Below the pieces are notes generated by a model that saw only the letters and a list, made by a program, of their open reading frames with translations, was not told the origin of the DNA and did no database searches. This document shows positions 1-10,531 of a stretch of 64,000 bases of DNA, piece by piece. The translations under genes and the position numbers were made by a program. The stretch comes from Siphonodentalium dalli (lineage: Eukaryota; Mollusca; Scaphopoda; Gadilida; Siphonodentaliidae). Location of the stretch: NCBI GenBank assembly GCA_032622095.1, contig CP136062.1:224702578-224766577 (forward strand), read 5' to 3'. The stretch's first letter is position 1. Each line of letters begins with the position of its first letter.

Positions 1-900
1 GTGGCACGACAAACACGTGCAATAACGTTAACATGTTCACAAAACTGTGTTGTTCTATGTTTATTGCACACTCTGAAGATTGTAGCTTGTAATATATACT
101 AAAATTTAAGTTGATATTGTTTATTTAATTGAACAAACGTGTGCTTAATGTAGGCTATACCTAATAATTTAGTGAAGTATTTGCCTGTTAAAGTTGACGT
201 CGCCAATGACGTTTTTGACGTAATCGGTTTGTATTGTTCAAGAACAATACACAATTTTTTATTGAACATTTGGAAATCTTCTGTATTTTGCTGTATTTCG
301 CAAAATAAGCCATTGTTTGTGCAATAAATACACAGAACGACACGATGTGTAAATGGGTTTGTCAATATGGCACGAGTGCTGTCGCGGAAGGATAGAATGA
401 GAGGCGCTTGCGCCCGTATCGACATACCCATTTACACATCATGTCGTTTGTGTTTATTACACGCTTCGCGTCCTAGAATACGTGCATCAAAAATACAGGC
501 TTAGAATGTTTATTTAGGCAGATAGAGGGCGTGTTTTGTCATGTGTGATGATGCTTTTATTTTATAGTTCCGGTTTCAAGGTTGAGACGAACATCATGTA
601 CGTCATTTTACGTCAATGAGATGCGTATGGAACGTACATTCCATACGTATTTGTAAATATATATGGAACAGCATTAACACTGTACTTCTGGGAACAAACA
701 TGTAATAAACACTTTTATCACTGAATGGGACAATCCATTTAATATAGAAAGGTATATTTTAAAGTAATTTTTATTGAGATTAAAATACATACTCATTCAG
801 ACTTGTCATACAAAATTGGAAATATTTTGCAAATTGTTTTTACAGAAATTAAAGAGATTTACAATTAAATGGTCAGTTTCAAATATAATGTTTTGTGGAT
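1..900. other. Intergenic, small inverted repeat
   Basis: No gene is recognised. The one clear structure is an imperfect inverted repeat: 321-363 (gcaataaatacacagaacga onwards) pairs with 421-460, leaving a loop of about 57 bases that holds a GC-rich segment (gaggcgcttgcgcc). It could be a small fold-back element or the end of a larger one. No target duplication was found. Confidence 0.5.
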
Positions 901-904
901 TTGG

Positions 905-1175
905 GGTTCATTTAGACAACTGCATACCTGTCTTCCATTGGGACAAGAATCAGTCCTGCATGGTCATGTCTATTTTGTTATAAATGAGACTGGATGTGCA
1001 TGCTCCTGTAACACTTACCAACATTCGAGCAGTTTCTTTCTACACATTTCAATAAAAAAAATGAGAACTTCATATAAATTTGATTTAGTAAGGAAAGCAT
1101 CTGAGGTATAGAGTCACCACCTCGACTAACCCACCATAACAGTATGACTTGTTGTGAATAGAGAATTTAAAAGTG
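905..1175 (+). repeat. Dispersed repeat with EGF-like remnant, copy A
   Basis: This stretch is homologous to the reverse complement of 21590-21875. Both contain acaactgcatacctgtctt, later an aagcatctgag block, and end near gtgaatagagaatt. In the 21.8-kb copy, minus strand, the first part reads like the start of a calcium-binding EGF module (a DVDEC-type motif, then HTCLNG). The reading is broken in both copies. It is probably a mobile or duplicated segment that once carried an EGF-like exon; the family is not identified. Confidence 0.5.
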
Positions 1176-1194
1176 TCCAACTTTCAAAGAAAGT

Positions 1195-1690
1195 TTTTTC
1201 CTTTCTGGTAGAAAAGCGTTTCAATGGTAGCCCATCAATGTTTTTATAATGTTGTATTGTTTCTATTAAGACCTTCACTGTAGGTTCACAATTCATGAAT
1301 TTACAGGAATATATATACCTTTTATACAGTAAAATACAGAGATTCTATGATTATATTATCTCTCTTAGTCTCAACTATATTGCAACCTAATGTTACTCAT
1401 TCTGGTGAAATGTCAAACTATATGTTACATTTTTCTGCTATTTTTTCCCACAAAGATGATAATTCTGATTTAGAAACTGGGCATTCATAGAAAAAATGAA
1501 GCACTGTGTTTCCTTTTGTTCTTGACAGAAGCGGCCCAACTTAGTTTCCAATAATTTGCATTTATAAATTATCAAATTTGTGTATAAGATGTCCTGATTC
1601 ATTTTGAATTGGAAAGATAAAAGCCCAGTGTCATCAGATATTAGTATAGAGAGCGTGTAAACTATCAATTTGAAGGGAAAACAAATCATT
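1195..1690 (-). pseudogene. LINE reverse transcriptase C-terminal fragment (Tx1/L1-like)
   Basis: On the minus strand a short open stretch (1438-1689) has the layout of the region after the catalytic RT core in Tx1/L1-type LINEs: a hydrophobic FQFKMNQDILYTN segment, then KLGRFCQEQKETQCFIF, resembling the C-x2-C...ET..HLF zinc-binding (zf-RVT) motif. The first cysteine and the HLF histidine are degraded. Downstream codons (about 1200-1300) can be read as a Lys-rich tail but pass stops. There is no RT palm domain here. It is a 5'-truncated, decayed retrotransposon remnant. The subfamily call is tentative. Confidence 0.45.
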
Positions 1691-1699
1691 ATCCTTTAT

Positions 1700-2195
1700 A
1701 ACCAATGTATGCTATAGTACTCTAACAACACCTGTTTACCCTGGCAATATGAGAGATATGTAAACAAAGTCATTTGAGAGTTTGACAGGAAATGTTTGCA
1801 AAAAATGCACTGCATTATCTAGCTTAGGAATCTGACTAGGGTCAAACACTCTGTCTCCTATCTGAAATAATAACTGTCAGCAAGAAAATAAATAAAACAT
1901 TTTCATTGCATATTTTATTTTGTCGATAGCAATTTGCATAACTTTTTTGGGGGAAAAATCACCATAAAACAAGATAATGTCTGAAAGATGAATAAGTATT
2001 GAGCGCTTGATTATTTCTGCCAGATTTTTGCAAACTTGATTGAAAAATATTTAAGTTAATTTATTTATGTTGTTTTGATCCTTCATACGATAAAAATATA
2101 ATTTGGAAAATGGTCCCAAATCACAGCGCATGCAACCTTTTTATTTGTGTTCAATCTGTCATCTCACTTTTTATGAACATTTGTTGGGGAAATAA
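1700..2195. other. AT-rich intergenic sequence
   Basis: I see no coding, RNA or repeat structure here. Confidence 0.6.
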
Positions 2196-2203
2196 TGGCC
2201 ATA

Positions 2204-2672
2204 CAAGCCTGAGTTTAGTGTACACAAGCCTGAGTTTAGTGTGCCTGTCATTTACAGCATGAGGTCCCATTGGTGAATTTAGTGATGCTATCCCGCATCA
2301 TCACTACATTTATCCTCTGGGGACCTCAATCTGCTCAGGCCTCATCTTCTCTCGAAAGTTTCTTTATTATCAAATTTCTATAGAAATTCTTCACACAGAT
2401 TCTATTTCTTTTTTTAGTTTAGTTTCTCTATGTCCCCAAATTGGCAGACAACACATTGCATAATTGAGGTTCCGAATGGATGTACCTCACAATATTCACC
2501 ATTTGGGAACTTCAATCTGAGTCTATGTCTCCCATATCAGATGAGGCCACGCAGAATGAGGTTCGCATATGGTGAATTTAGTGATGCTAGCCCGCTATGC
2601 GGGATAGCGTCACTAAATTCACCCTCTGGGGACCTCATTCTGCAAATGACATGCACACTAAACTCAGGCTTG
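2204..2672. mobile_element. hAT-like hairpin MITE, family 1, copy 1
   Basis: The element begins CAAGCCTGAG and ends CTCAGGCTTG. It is flanked by a perfect 8-bp direct repeat TGGCCATA (2196-2203 and 2673-2680), the size made by hAT transposases. Inside are inverted palindromes built from 'aatgaggtcccc...gggtgaatttagtgatgctagcc' and its complement, at both ends, around a central block (gaacttcaatctgagtctat). The terminal 22 bases are repeated twice at the left end. No transposase is encoded. Related copies lie at 9555, 19020, 37388 and 45454. Confidence 0.8.
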
Positions 2673-2689
2673 TGGCCATAGGCAACTGA

Positions 2690-3160
2690 AATTAGATTTA
2701 ATCAATGCGGAGGTGGAGTGATTCGTTGACCAATATGCAAAATATGACAGTGGCAATTTCAACAAAGTGCTATAACTCCGGTGAAAATTGGTGGGCAAAA
2801 CCCAAATTTGAACTTGTATTTTGGGAACTCACATACCAAATTTCATTCTGTTCAGACTTACTAAAATTATCATCCAGAAACAAAATTGAGTGCAAATTCC
2901 AACAAAAAGGGCAATAACTCTGGTGAAAATTGGTGGTTTCCGCCAGGGGGGAATTAATGAGTCTGTATTGGGGAAACACATAACGCGACCATGGGTCGCC
3001 CCGTCGGGCGAAAATTTTGTTATTTGACACTGAAAAGAAGCCATTTCCTTGCGCCTGAGTGTCCCACAAAGCAATCCAAAGCTACGTATAATATGCAAGT
3101 CGATCATTTCCGTGGGTGCATTAATTCTGTTGATGGTATCCAAATAATTAGTCATGTAAT
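2690..3160. repeat. Degenerate interspersed repeat (caataactctgg type)
   Basis: Two imperfect repeats, about 150-160 bases apart, share 'caa(c)aaagtgctataactccggtgaaaattggtgg'-like sequence, at about 2760-2795 and 2900-2940, with 'ataccaaatttcattctgttcag' between them. The pieces at 9050-9150, 10140-10350 and 25540-26100 appear related. Such repeats are frequent in mollusc genomes. There is no coding capacity. Confidence 0.45.
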
Positions 3161-3590
3161 TATGTATATGTAAGACTGCCGTCTGATTGATGACTATATA
3201 AATGAACGAGCTAGGAGTTACAGTGTTTACAAATTTATAACCTACAATAAGATTCCAACAGGTATAATGAATCTAAACACTAAAAAGCATCTACGCATCG
3301 ACCAATAATACCTAGCAAGGAGAATTGAATAAAGTATTTCTTAGAATTTGAAGAAGCGTCAGCGAAAATGAAACTGACAGGATTATATATTCTGTCAATC
3401 TTAAAACTATTTGTGCCCTGTGACGTCATACTGCAGGGTTTGTCTGTAGGAGATATTTATAGTGGCGAAATACGAATGGTAGCGAAATCTTTCATTCGGA
3501 ACGCGTAGCTTGTTCAATAGTCTGTATTAGTCCAACAACAGTTGACGACTGCAGCTATAGAACAGAGTTTTAGCCAACGTGTTATAAAAT
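3160..3590. other. Unique intergenic sequence
   Basis: Nothing is recognised. The stretch ends where the DIRS-like element's outer repeat begins. Confidence 0.5.
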
Positions 3591-4050
3591 ATAATTAACA
3601 AAATAAACTAGACTTACCTTGGGAAGTAGCTGTTCATTTTGAATTATAATAGTCTACAATCAGGGAGGGCTTGACTAGGGGAGTGCCTTGCGCATGCGCA
3701 ACTGTCCGCCCAACAGTTTTGAAAGCCAATTTTTTCAAGTATTGAAATTAAGTGCATAGCTAGCTCTACGAGCAACTATGCCTTATGTGGGACTCCTGAA
3801 ATGCAAGTCCATACCTTGCTCTATGAGCAACTATGCCGTGACCATGAACATACATTTATGGTCCATCCCTGATTGGTTGGCGTATGAATTAACTTGATTG
3901 ACTCATGGGATGGGAGGGCGTGAGTCAAGCCCTCCCTGATTGTAGACTATTATAATTCAAAATGAACAGCTACTTCCCAAGGTAAGTCTAGTTTATTTTG
4001 TTAATTATATATACGCCAACCAATCAGGTCGTTCTTGATTAGGGGATTCG
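3591..4050. repeat. DIRS 3' ITR and internal complementary region
   Basis: 3591-3676 and 3924-4009 form a near-perfect inverted repeat of about 86 bases around a loop of about 247 bases. The loop holds the gcgcatgcgc part of the inverted terminal repeat, and a further cctgattggttggcgtatg copy at 3866. The adjoining 4003-4033 repeats the complement of the element's right terminus. The two arms meet as the end-to-end junction would in a circular DNA intermediate. Confidence 0.8.
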
Positions 4051-5113
4051 CAGTCAATAGGAAGAAATTTTTTTCCAACTCACCTACGTCTGGAGGACGG
4101 AGGCTGCAAAGTCGGTACCCGGTCCTTTGGTGATTTTTCTTGTGGTAGTACTTTTGGAAAGTACTCTCACGGCTCCAGCCAGCCTTTGCCATGATTTCCT
4201 TCATAGGCACGATGGTGAAGGCTTTAGAAGTAGAAGCAGCTCTGACACTGAGCTGTAAATACGGATGTGTCGATTCCTGATTTGGTCAGGACAGTTCTGA
4301 TCCAACGTGAAATGGTGGTTGTGGTAACCTTCCTGTGAGGGTTTACATAACTTATAAACAAAGAATCCTCATTTTTTCGCAAACATTGTGTCCTTTTGAG
4401 GTATTCTGTCACCACAGTGTAAATACATAATCTCCTATCTGGAGGATATGAACTAAATTCTAAAAACCGTTCCTCGGAAAAGCCAGCCCGGCTATGTTTT
4501 AATAATCCCTGGATATAAAACAAGTATTTGGAGTGCGTTCTTCGCTTTCCAGTAATTGTCAATACGTGTAATGTTTGCACTCTTGCTGCATATAAAAGAG
4601 AGGCGAGCATCGCCAATTTCAGCGTTAAGTCCTTTAAACTTAAGCCACAAACAGGAGACATAGTTTGTAGTAGTCGCAGGACCACATCGACATCCCACGT
4701 GATGGCTGTTGGTTTAGTAGGTGGCCTCAAATTAAAAGCTCCTTTCATGAACCGGAGTACAATGGGATTTGATCCTGCCGGAAACTGATCTAACCGAAGC
4801 CCTAACGCAGAGAGAGCTGACCTAGCTGTATTGAGTGAGCTGTAACTCTGAAACAACATACTCAAATATTCTATTACTTCTGGGACAGTTGGTGAAACTG
4901 GATTAACTTTCCGGTCGTTGCAGTACTTGAACCATCGCGTAATATAAACTGAGTACTGTTTTTTGGTAGATGGACGCCAGGAGCATAAGATAATGTCGGT
5001 AGAGTACTGAGAAAATCCTGTACTTCGGAATTGTTCCCTGAGACACGACATGCCATTAATTTTAGTTTGGGGAATAACGGATGGACATCCGCTGACCGTG
5101 GACGGCGCAACAA
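4001..5113 (-). pseudogene. DIRS tyrosine recombinase, frameshifted
   Basis: The main frame (5051-4224) has the N-terminal SAM-like part (SWRPSTKKQYSVYITRW) and the first catalytic arginine in AARVQTLHVL, where tyrosine recombinases have box I. It continues to TISRWIRTVLTKSGID, just before the HxxR box. There the frame breaks near 4247, so the His/Arg box is split between frames. The frame ending at 4001 then resumes with AGWSRESTFQKYYHK, which carries the catalytic tyrosine. One small indel is enough to explain the break. The family cuts and rejoins DNA through a tyrosine-DNA intermediate, to insert the circular DNA form of the element. The upstream 5113-5052 segment (LLRRPRSADVHPLFPKL) is in another frame and may be its N terminus. 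Confidence 0.85.
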
Positions 5114-5159
5114 GTCCGGTTGATGTGACAGGAGTCGTAGATAGTCGTGAGAGCTGTCA

Positions 5160-6940
5160 TTAGCACTGAAAACTTGGCCATACCGGTAGAATTAGAATGC
5201 ACATGGCTAGGTCCCGCGCAATCTTTTGTATGCAGCGAGCAATGAGACTGAAAGGAGGAAACAAATAACATAAGTGATAGTTTCCCCATGGAATGGTGAA
5301 TGCATCAATGTGTTTGGCTCCTGGATCCAAGTGCCAGGAACAATATGTTGTAACCTTGGCGGTTAATCGTGAAGCAAATAAATCAATTTCTGGGGGACCC
5401 CAAAGGTTGCATTATTGACTGAAGACGGTAGCATTCAGCGCCCAATCAAGGCGGTCATTAAACTGCCGAGATGGAGCATCCGCAACATTCACAGACCCAG
5501 GTATGTGAGAAATTGATAACCACATGTTATTGAGTTGACAGTACTGCCATATGTCAAGACTTACGCCATTACACAGGATGGACTTAACCCCGCCCATGTT
5601 TTTAACATAAGCCATGGCTGTAGTACTATCAGTTAAAATAAGAACATGCTGATTTTTCAAGTTTGGTTAAAAAGCCTGTAAACTGAACTTGATTGCGAGT
5701 AATTCCAAGCAATTTATATGCATACCACTCTCACATACAGACCAGCGGCCACCTATGGAATCACCAGAGCTGACCGCGCCCCAACCATTCATACTACTGT
5801 CAGTATAAACTGTAACAGTTGGAGTTCCATGATCGATGCGACGGACCTGGTTGTCAACATTCAACACCCACCAACTAAGTTCCCTTTTCATGGGTTCAGT
5901 TATAGCCATATTGGCATCAAACGAACCACAGTTCTGTTTGAGAGTTTTAATTTTATTGATTTCTAACTGGCGATAATGAAGTTTTGCATACTCCACCGCA
6001 GAAAATGTTGAAATTAATAATCCGATAACACTGGCCACTGTTCGAATAGAAGCATGATCGAGATTAAAGAGATCAGTGCAACCTTTTTTGACCTTTAGTT
6101 GTTTCTCGAGTGGCAGTGAAACGGTCATAGTCTCTGTATGTATAACATTTCCGAGATAAGTTATTTTCTGACTATAAATGAGAACTGACTTAGTTGGGTG
6201 AATAGTGAATCCAAGTCCGGACAGTAACGAGGCAGTGATATGAATATTCATAGAACATAGAGAAGCGGAGGCTCCCATACAAAGAATATCATCAATGAAG
6301 CTTGTAGTTGTGAATCCGTCGGATCTCAACTTGGATAAAACAGGTTTCAACAATTTGGTAAACAACCTGGGAGCCGCCGCATAGCCATTGGCGATGCAGG
6401 TATATTGATAAAGGATATCTTTCCATCTGAAGCGAAAGTATTTTTGATGTTGTTCAGCCAGAGACACTGCATAGTATGCGTGACGAATATCAATGAGTCC
6501 CAGGTACATACCCGGACGAATGAGAGACAGAGCAGATTCAAATGTCTCCATTTTGAAATGATGGTATGGAACATACTCATTAAATTTTTTAAGATTTAAA
6601 ATGAGCCGAACTTCATTAGTGTTTGGCTTAGGTCGTATGAAGATAGGAGATATAAATTGTCCCGTGTGTCGCACACCTCTTTTATTACGCCGTGCGATAA
6701 AAGTTTTTGAATGGCCAAATTGACCGACGGAATTTCTGAAGTTTTCACCTGATTTGGAATGCAACATCCAATGTATTGAAAACGTGGACCTCTATCTCCA
6801 AATTCGATGTGACAATGCTGAACAACATCCAAAATAATTGGGTCACTTGTAAGTGACCTCCAATTTGTAATAAATTTACACAATTGGCCTGCAACAAACT
6901 TTTCATTATTGCATATAGAAGGGTTAAATTCCAGTGGTTT
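5160..6940 (-). pseudogene. DIRS reverse transcriptase-RNase H, disrupted
   Basis: It is readable in pieces. 6883-6596 holds the N-terminal part (VNLAIQKLLSHGVIKEV). A one-base shift near 6665 moves to the frame 6767-5667, with RT motif A LGLIDIRHAYY, motif C FIDDILCMG (the catalytic Asp pair) and the start of RNase H (YTDSSMNGWG; then CLELLAI with its Glu). An in-frame TAA at 5667-5669 interrupts RNase H, which continues in the same frame with ILTDSTTAMAY and HIPGSVNVADAPSR, giving all four acidic residues. A second in-frame stop at 5412-5414 precedes the conserved DIRS C-terminal extension (PPEIDLFASRL..., FPPFSLIARCIQKI), ending at 5160. The product would copy element RNA into DNA. With three lesions this copy is inactive unless these are assembly errors. 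Confidence 0.88.
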
Positions 6941-6966
6941 ACATACCTGGGTTTGATTGTAAGAAG

Positions 6967-8133
6967 CTAACGTCGAGTCATCCCTCTGGAGGACCCCCGC
7001 TTGGATTTTTTTCCCCCTCGTGTATAAGTGTATGCTGCTGTGGAACTGGCGTCCCGATATTGGTAACTTCCACGGGTGGGAATTTTTCCACCACCGTGAC
7101 CACGTCCACGACCACGAGTAGATACTTGATGCTGTCCGGAACCATGGGACATGCGGCTTCCTAGTTTGGAGGTATCCTCGATCTCTCTAGCTGTTTCGGA
7201 AATATTATCGCCGAACAACTGACTCGTGTATGGACGCGAGTGAGTGCACAACTGCACATAGTTGGAATTTAAGTCTGGCTTTAGAAGCTCTCGACGGATC
7301 ATGTTGATTTGGAAATTCCCGTGGCCTAACAAAGCCATCGCATCGTTGGTATCATCTATGAGTCGGCCAATTTCCGGACACTCTGTCTCGAGACGGGCCG
7401 CTGTATCCAGGACCTTTGAGAGTATTACAGCTGACTTTATCAGAGAGAGTTCGATGTTTTGTAATTTGACATCGTGGGATCGAACAGGTGCTGACAACAC
7501 ATCCCAAATGATCTGGTTTACACGCACTGTCTGCAAACCGACACAATTCTCTGGACGGGCATTTTGTTCGTCCTTGGTTAGGGATCGATGCTGTTCTTCA
7601 GCAATGCCCTTCAAAAACATCGCAGAAATTGACTCTGCAAGAACAGGTTCGATTTTTGGTGCCAGAATTTCTTGGCTTTTCATACGTTTTGCCATATTAC
7701 TAAATCGGCTGCTGGAAGGAATATCCTCAGCACCATTCCCAAAGTCTGCATGACTTGTTGTTTCAAATTGTTCTGATTCGGCATCGCCAGTGTCAGAATA
7801 TGAATAATGGTATTCACCTTGACCATGCTCGAGGTCAGTGAGCCGAGAAGCCATCTCTACAATTCTACCACCCTGTACCTGCTGCGTTTCAGCAATTTGA
7901 CGCAGGTGTTTTAAAATTTCGGCGCTCATCGAGTCGCTCGCAGTTTGTGGCCTCGGTCTAATTTCCGATTTCGAGGCAGAATTCGTAAGAGCCGGCGATG
8001 CCGGTACTTTTTGCTTCCCTTTTGTACTGCCCGTAAGCGCTGGCTTCTGCGAATCCGCTTCAGTACTTATAGGTATGATTCCAACTACGTTGGGATCTTT
8101 TTGTGACATATTTTCTTCTTTGTCGGCAAACAC
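6967..8133 (-). CDS. DIRS Gag-like protein, intact frame
   Basis: A 388-codon frame lies just upstream of the RT region, in the position of ORF1 in DIRS elements. The N terminus is Lys/Ser/Pro-rich and low in complexity. Residues about 70-110 (AEILKHLRQIAETQQ) look like a short coiled coil. A conserved-looking helical core follows (about residues 150-320). The C terminus is rich in Arg, Gly and Ser (RGRGRGHGGG), as expected for nucleic-acid binding. I see no CCHC zinc knuckle, which is usual for DIRS Gag. The first Met is followed by another eight codons later, and either could be used. The stop is about 30 bases from where RT homology begins, so RT may be made by overlap or frameshift. It is the only unbroken frame in this element. 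Confidence 0.75.
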   Translation of the reverse strand: MFADKEENMSQKDPNVVGIIPISTEADSQKPALTGSTKGKQKVPASPALTNSASKSEIRPRPQTASDSMSAEILKHLRQIAETQQVQGGRIVEMASRLTDLEHGQGEYHYSYSDTGDAESEQFETTSHADFGNGAEDIPSSSRFSNMAKRMKSQEILAPKIEPVLAESISAMFLKGIAEEQHRSLTKDEQNARPENCVGLQTVRVNQIIWDVLSAPVRSHDVKLQNIELSLIKSAVILSKVLDTAARLETECPEIGRLIDDTNDAMALLGHGNFQINMIRRELLKPDLNSNYVQLCTHSRPYTSQLFGDNISETAREIEDTSKLGSRMSHGSGQHQVSTRGRGRGHGGGKIPTRGSYQYRDASSTAAYTYTRGGKKSKRGSSRGMTRR

Positions 8134-8189
8134 GTGCCAGTAATTTGTTAAGAAAATTGTCGTGACTTTCTTCGTTGACGCTTAAAGCA

Positions 8190-8275
8190 CAACTGTTGGG
8201 CGGACAGTTGCGCATGCGCAAGGCACTCCTCTAGTCAAGGACGACCTGATTGGTTGGCGTATATATAATTGAGTT
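8190..8275. repeat. DIRS 5' inverted terminal repeat
   Basis: This is the right-hand terminal repeat. It contains the palindrome ttgcgcatgcgcaa and matches the complement of 3669-3718, while its last 30 bases match the complement of 4003-4033. It is the 5' end of the minus-strand element. Confidence 0.75.
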
Positions 8276-9270
8276 TTAGCGGGAAATGTGAACATGTGCG
8301 TCGTTGATTGTGCTTGGGGACCCAGGCGGGACAACGAAACTATTATTGACCGTACTTTGACTTTTATATCTCCATATTTGGGGGGGATGTGTTCGTGTTT
8401 ATCCTCCATGCATGTAATACGGCTCAAATGAATGGTGTTGTCACTATGAATTCCCGCTATAAAGACTGATTTGGGACAGGTTCCGTATTATTGTGAAATA
8501 AATCACTTTGGGATTTTGTTAAGTATGCATGGCAATATACGCATAATAATCAACACACGTAGAGAATTACATGTATTTTTCAGGAACTTCACTTACATCA
8601 AACTCAAAACAAATGATAATACAGCAATAAGATAAATGATCAACATTGAGTAGTTTCATCCACGAAAATCACGTGCATAAAAATGTCCCGACTCAGCAAT
8701 TGGGTGTTCTTTGATCGAATTATGTAATCGTACGATAGCACGGGGTCTTCGAGTCTGAGTAGTTTCATCCATGGAATCCCGTGCACAAAAATATCCGCAT
8801 TCAACAGTCCGGCATTCTTTGAAGTTACCACGACATGTATTACGCTGTATCTATTAATGTCGGTATTTGACCCGCTTTTTCAACAGTTTTCTGTTTAACT
8901 TCCGAACTCCCGTTGCAGCTGGATTTTTTTTACGACATATTGCTACTGACTTTTGGTACATATGTATGAATCAATCAGATCGTCTGCGAGGGGAATGGGT
9001 CCGTGGGACGGACCCGCAGCCGGCCTGGCGGAAACCCTGTATACCAACTATAAATCTAGTTAGTGAAGACAATCTTAAGTTATCATCTGGAAACCAAAAA
9101 CAAATGGACGGATGATCGGACCAACAGACCAATAACATAATATGCCCCGTTTAAAAAAATAAAATAAAATAAAACTGTGCATGGTTTTCAAAACCTTTTT
9201 TGGCCTCAGAAATGGGAAATTGATTTTTCATGGCCTTAATTTGTGCTATTAATAGAGAATGAACTGTAGA
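8276..9270. other. Non-coding with decayed repeats
   Basis: A diverged direct duplication of about 110 bp is present: 'gagtagtttcatcca' starts at about 8647 and again at 8757, and both copies run to 'cattctttga' or similar. At about 9050-9150 there is a tail-like piece (gttatcatctggaaac ... gacagaccaataacataatatgcccc) of the interspersed repeat also seen at 2.7 kb. No gene is seen. Confidence 0.5.
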
Positions 9271-9274
9271 ATAC

Positions 9275-9519
9275 CTCGTGATTCACACAGTATAGATGTG
9301 AACTCAGATCCGCAGTATGTTTTAGTGAAAAATGGAGGTGACCAATCCATTTCAGAACATTCCATTGTTTGAAGGTTACCACCAGGAATAGGTTGATTGC
9401 CAGTATCATATCCTTGGTAATATGACCAGATGGTGCTGGTTCCTGAGTTGTCTGACCATATGTCTCGATCCAGATCACTGATTCCAATCCACTGAGTATT
9501 TGTAGAGCCGAAGTCAGGC
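9275..9519 (-). CDS. C-type lectin domain exon, 3' half
   Basis: An internal exon with good splice signals: acceptor TTATTCCAG before 9519 and donor GAG|GTATTC after 9275. It enters in phase 2 and leaves in phase 1 (245 bases). The reading TQWIGISDLDRDIW carries the WIG hallmark of C-type lectin domains. MECSEMDW, TYC and SILCE supply the second-half cysteines of the fold. At the usual EPN/QPD loop it reads NQPIP, and no clear WND motif is seen, so calcium-dependent sugar binding is doubtful. Its entry phase matches the exit phase of the two first-half lectin exons upstream on this strand (16702 and 20525). I infer one secreted or membrane lectin gene, but the transcript is not proven. Confidence 0.8.
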
Positions 9520-9554
9520 CTGGAATAAATTAACATGTTCATATCAGTTCTTTG

Positions 9555-9940
9555 CAAGCCTGAGAATAAGTTGCCTGTCAGTTGCAGAATGAGGTCCCCA
9601 GAGGGTTAATTTAGTGATGCTAGCCCACACAATGGGCTAGCATCACCAAATTCACCCTCTTGGGACCTCATTCTGCATGACCTCATCTTTTAAGGGAGAC
9701 ATAGACTCAGATTGAAGTTCCCAAATGGTGAATATTGTGATGTACACCCATTGTGTTCTCTGCCAATTTCAGGATATAGAGAATCTAAACTAGAAATTTG
9801 TTAATAAAGAAACTTTCTGGGGATGATAAGGCCAAAGCAGAATGAGGTCCCCATAATATGGTGAGTTTAATGCTTGGAATAATCTGGGAATCTCATTCTG
9901 CAAATGACAGGCACCTTAATTAATTATTCTCAGTGTTGTT
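9555..9940. mobile_element. hAT-like hairpin MITE, family 1, copy 2
   Basis: It starts CAAGCCTGAG, has the same paired 'gaggtcccc/ggggacctc'-type palindromes and central block as copy 1, and ends in a degraded ttattctcag. No clean target duplication was found. It sits about 35 bases upstream of the acceptor of the lectin exon 9275-9519, where a branch point and pyrimidine tract would lie. Confidence 0.7.
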
Positions 9941-9999
9941 TCGAGAATCTAAAAATTAAATTTTGTCTTTAAGAAAATGCACTGGCTTACCAGGCTAAG

Positions 10000-10350
10000 G
10001 TAAATATTGTTAGGCCAATGTTTTCTATTATCAATTCTATATGGGCGACTCGCATATACAACAGAATGCAATATGGCACAGGGTTTTCGCAAAATTTCAG
10101 GAATCTCCAGTCATGGAAGGATTAACTTCAATTGACCAATGAATAATAAAGAATCAAAATGATTGAACACTCCATTGAATGTCCTCATAGTAGTGAACAT
10201 CCATACAAAATTTCCTTGAGATCCAAGAGAACTACTTCTAGTTATGACCTGAACAGTCATCGGATGGATGGACGTGTGTGGACATTGAAACATGAGTTTT
10301 TTCCTCAAATATTCCCATTCTTCAATTTGAGCCATGAGACAAGAATTTAG
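10000..10350. repeat. Decayed palindromic element and interspersed repeat piece
   Basis: 10000-10090 (ggtaaatattgttaggccaatg, gcgactcgcatatac, atggcacagggtt) resembles 17265-17440 and the hairpin inside the TTAA MITE at 18450. 10140-10350 (attgaacactccattgaatg, catagtagtgaacatccata) matches the repeat at 25.6-26.0 kb. There is no coding signal. Confidence 0.45.
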
Positions 10351-10531
10351 TGTGATTCACTTTCATTTTTTAGAATGATGCGGCTTTCCCAAGATGACAT
10401 AATAAATCGTTTCCAAATATGGAGTGCATGTCGGGTGCAGTAAACGTTTGTGAGAATCAGAGTTAATGCAAAAGAATAATCAGTAATAAATATCTTTGAC
10501 TGATGAAAACTTGAAGATGAAATCTACTTGG

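Larger units (their letters stand above)
3591..8275 (-). mobile_element. DIRS-like tyrosine-recombinase retroelement
   Basis: A complete-looking DIRS-type element lies on the minus strand. In 5' to 3' order it has a Gag-like frame (8133-6967), reverse transcriptase-RNase H (about 6940-5160) and a tyrosine recombinase (about 5113-4001). It has inverted terminal repeats: 3669-3718 matches the complement of about 8190-8240 (ttgcgcatgcgcaaggcact). An internal complementary region at about 3924-4050 is the complement of the left end (3591-3676) joined to the complement of the right end (cctgattggttggcg, 8247-8275). This architecture defines DIRS elements, which replicate through a circle and integrate with a tyrosine recombinase, so no target duplication is expected. 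The enzyme frames carry lesions, so this copy is probably inactive. No methyltransferase domain was seen. Confidence 0.88.

Noticed and set aside
4492-4788. Frames overlapping the recombinase on both strands
   Set aside because: They are shadows of the recombinase reading frame.
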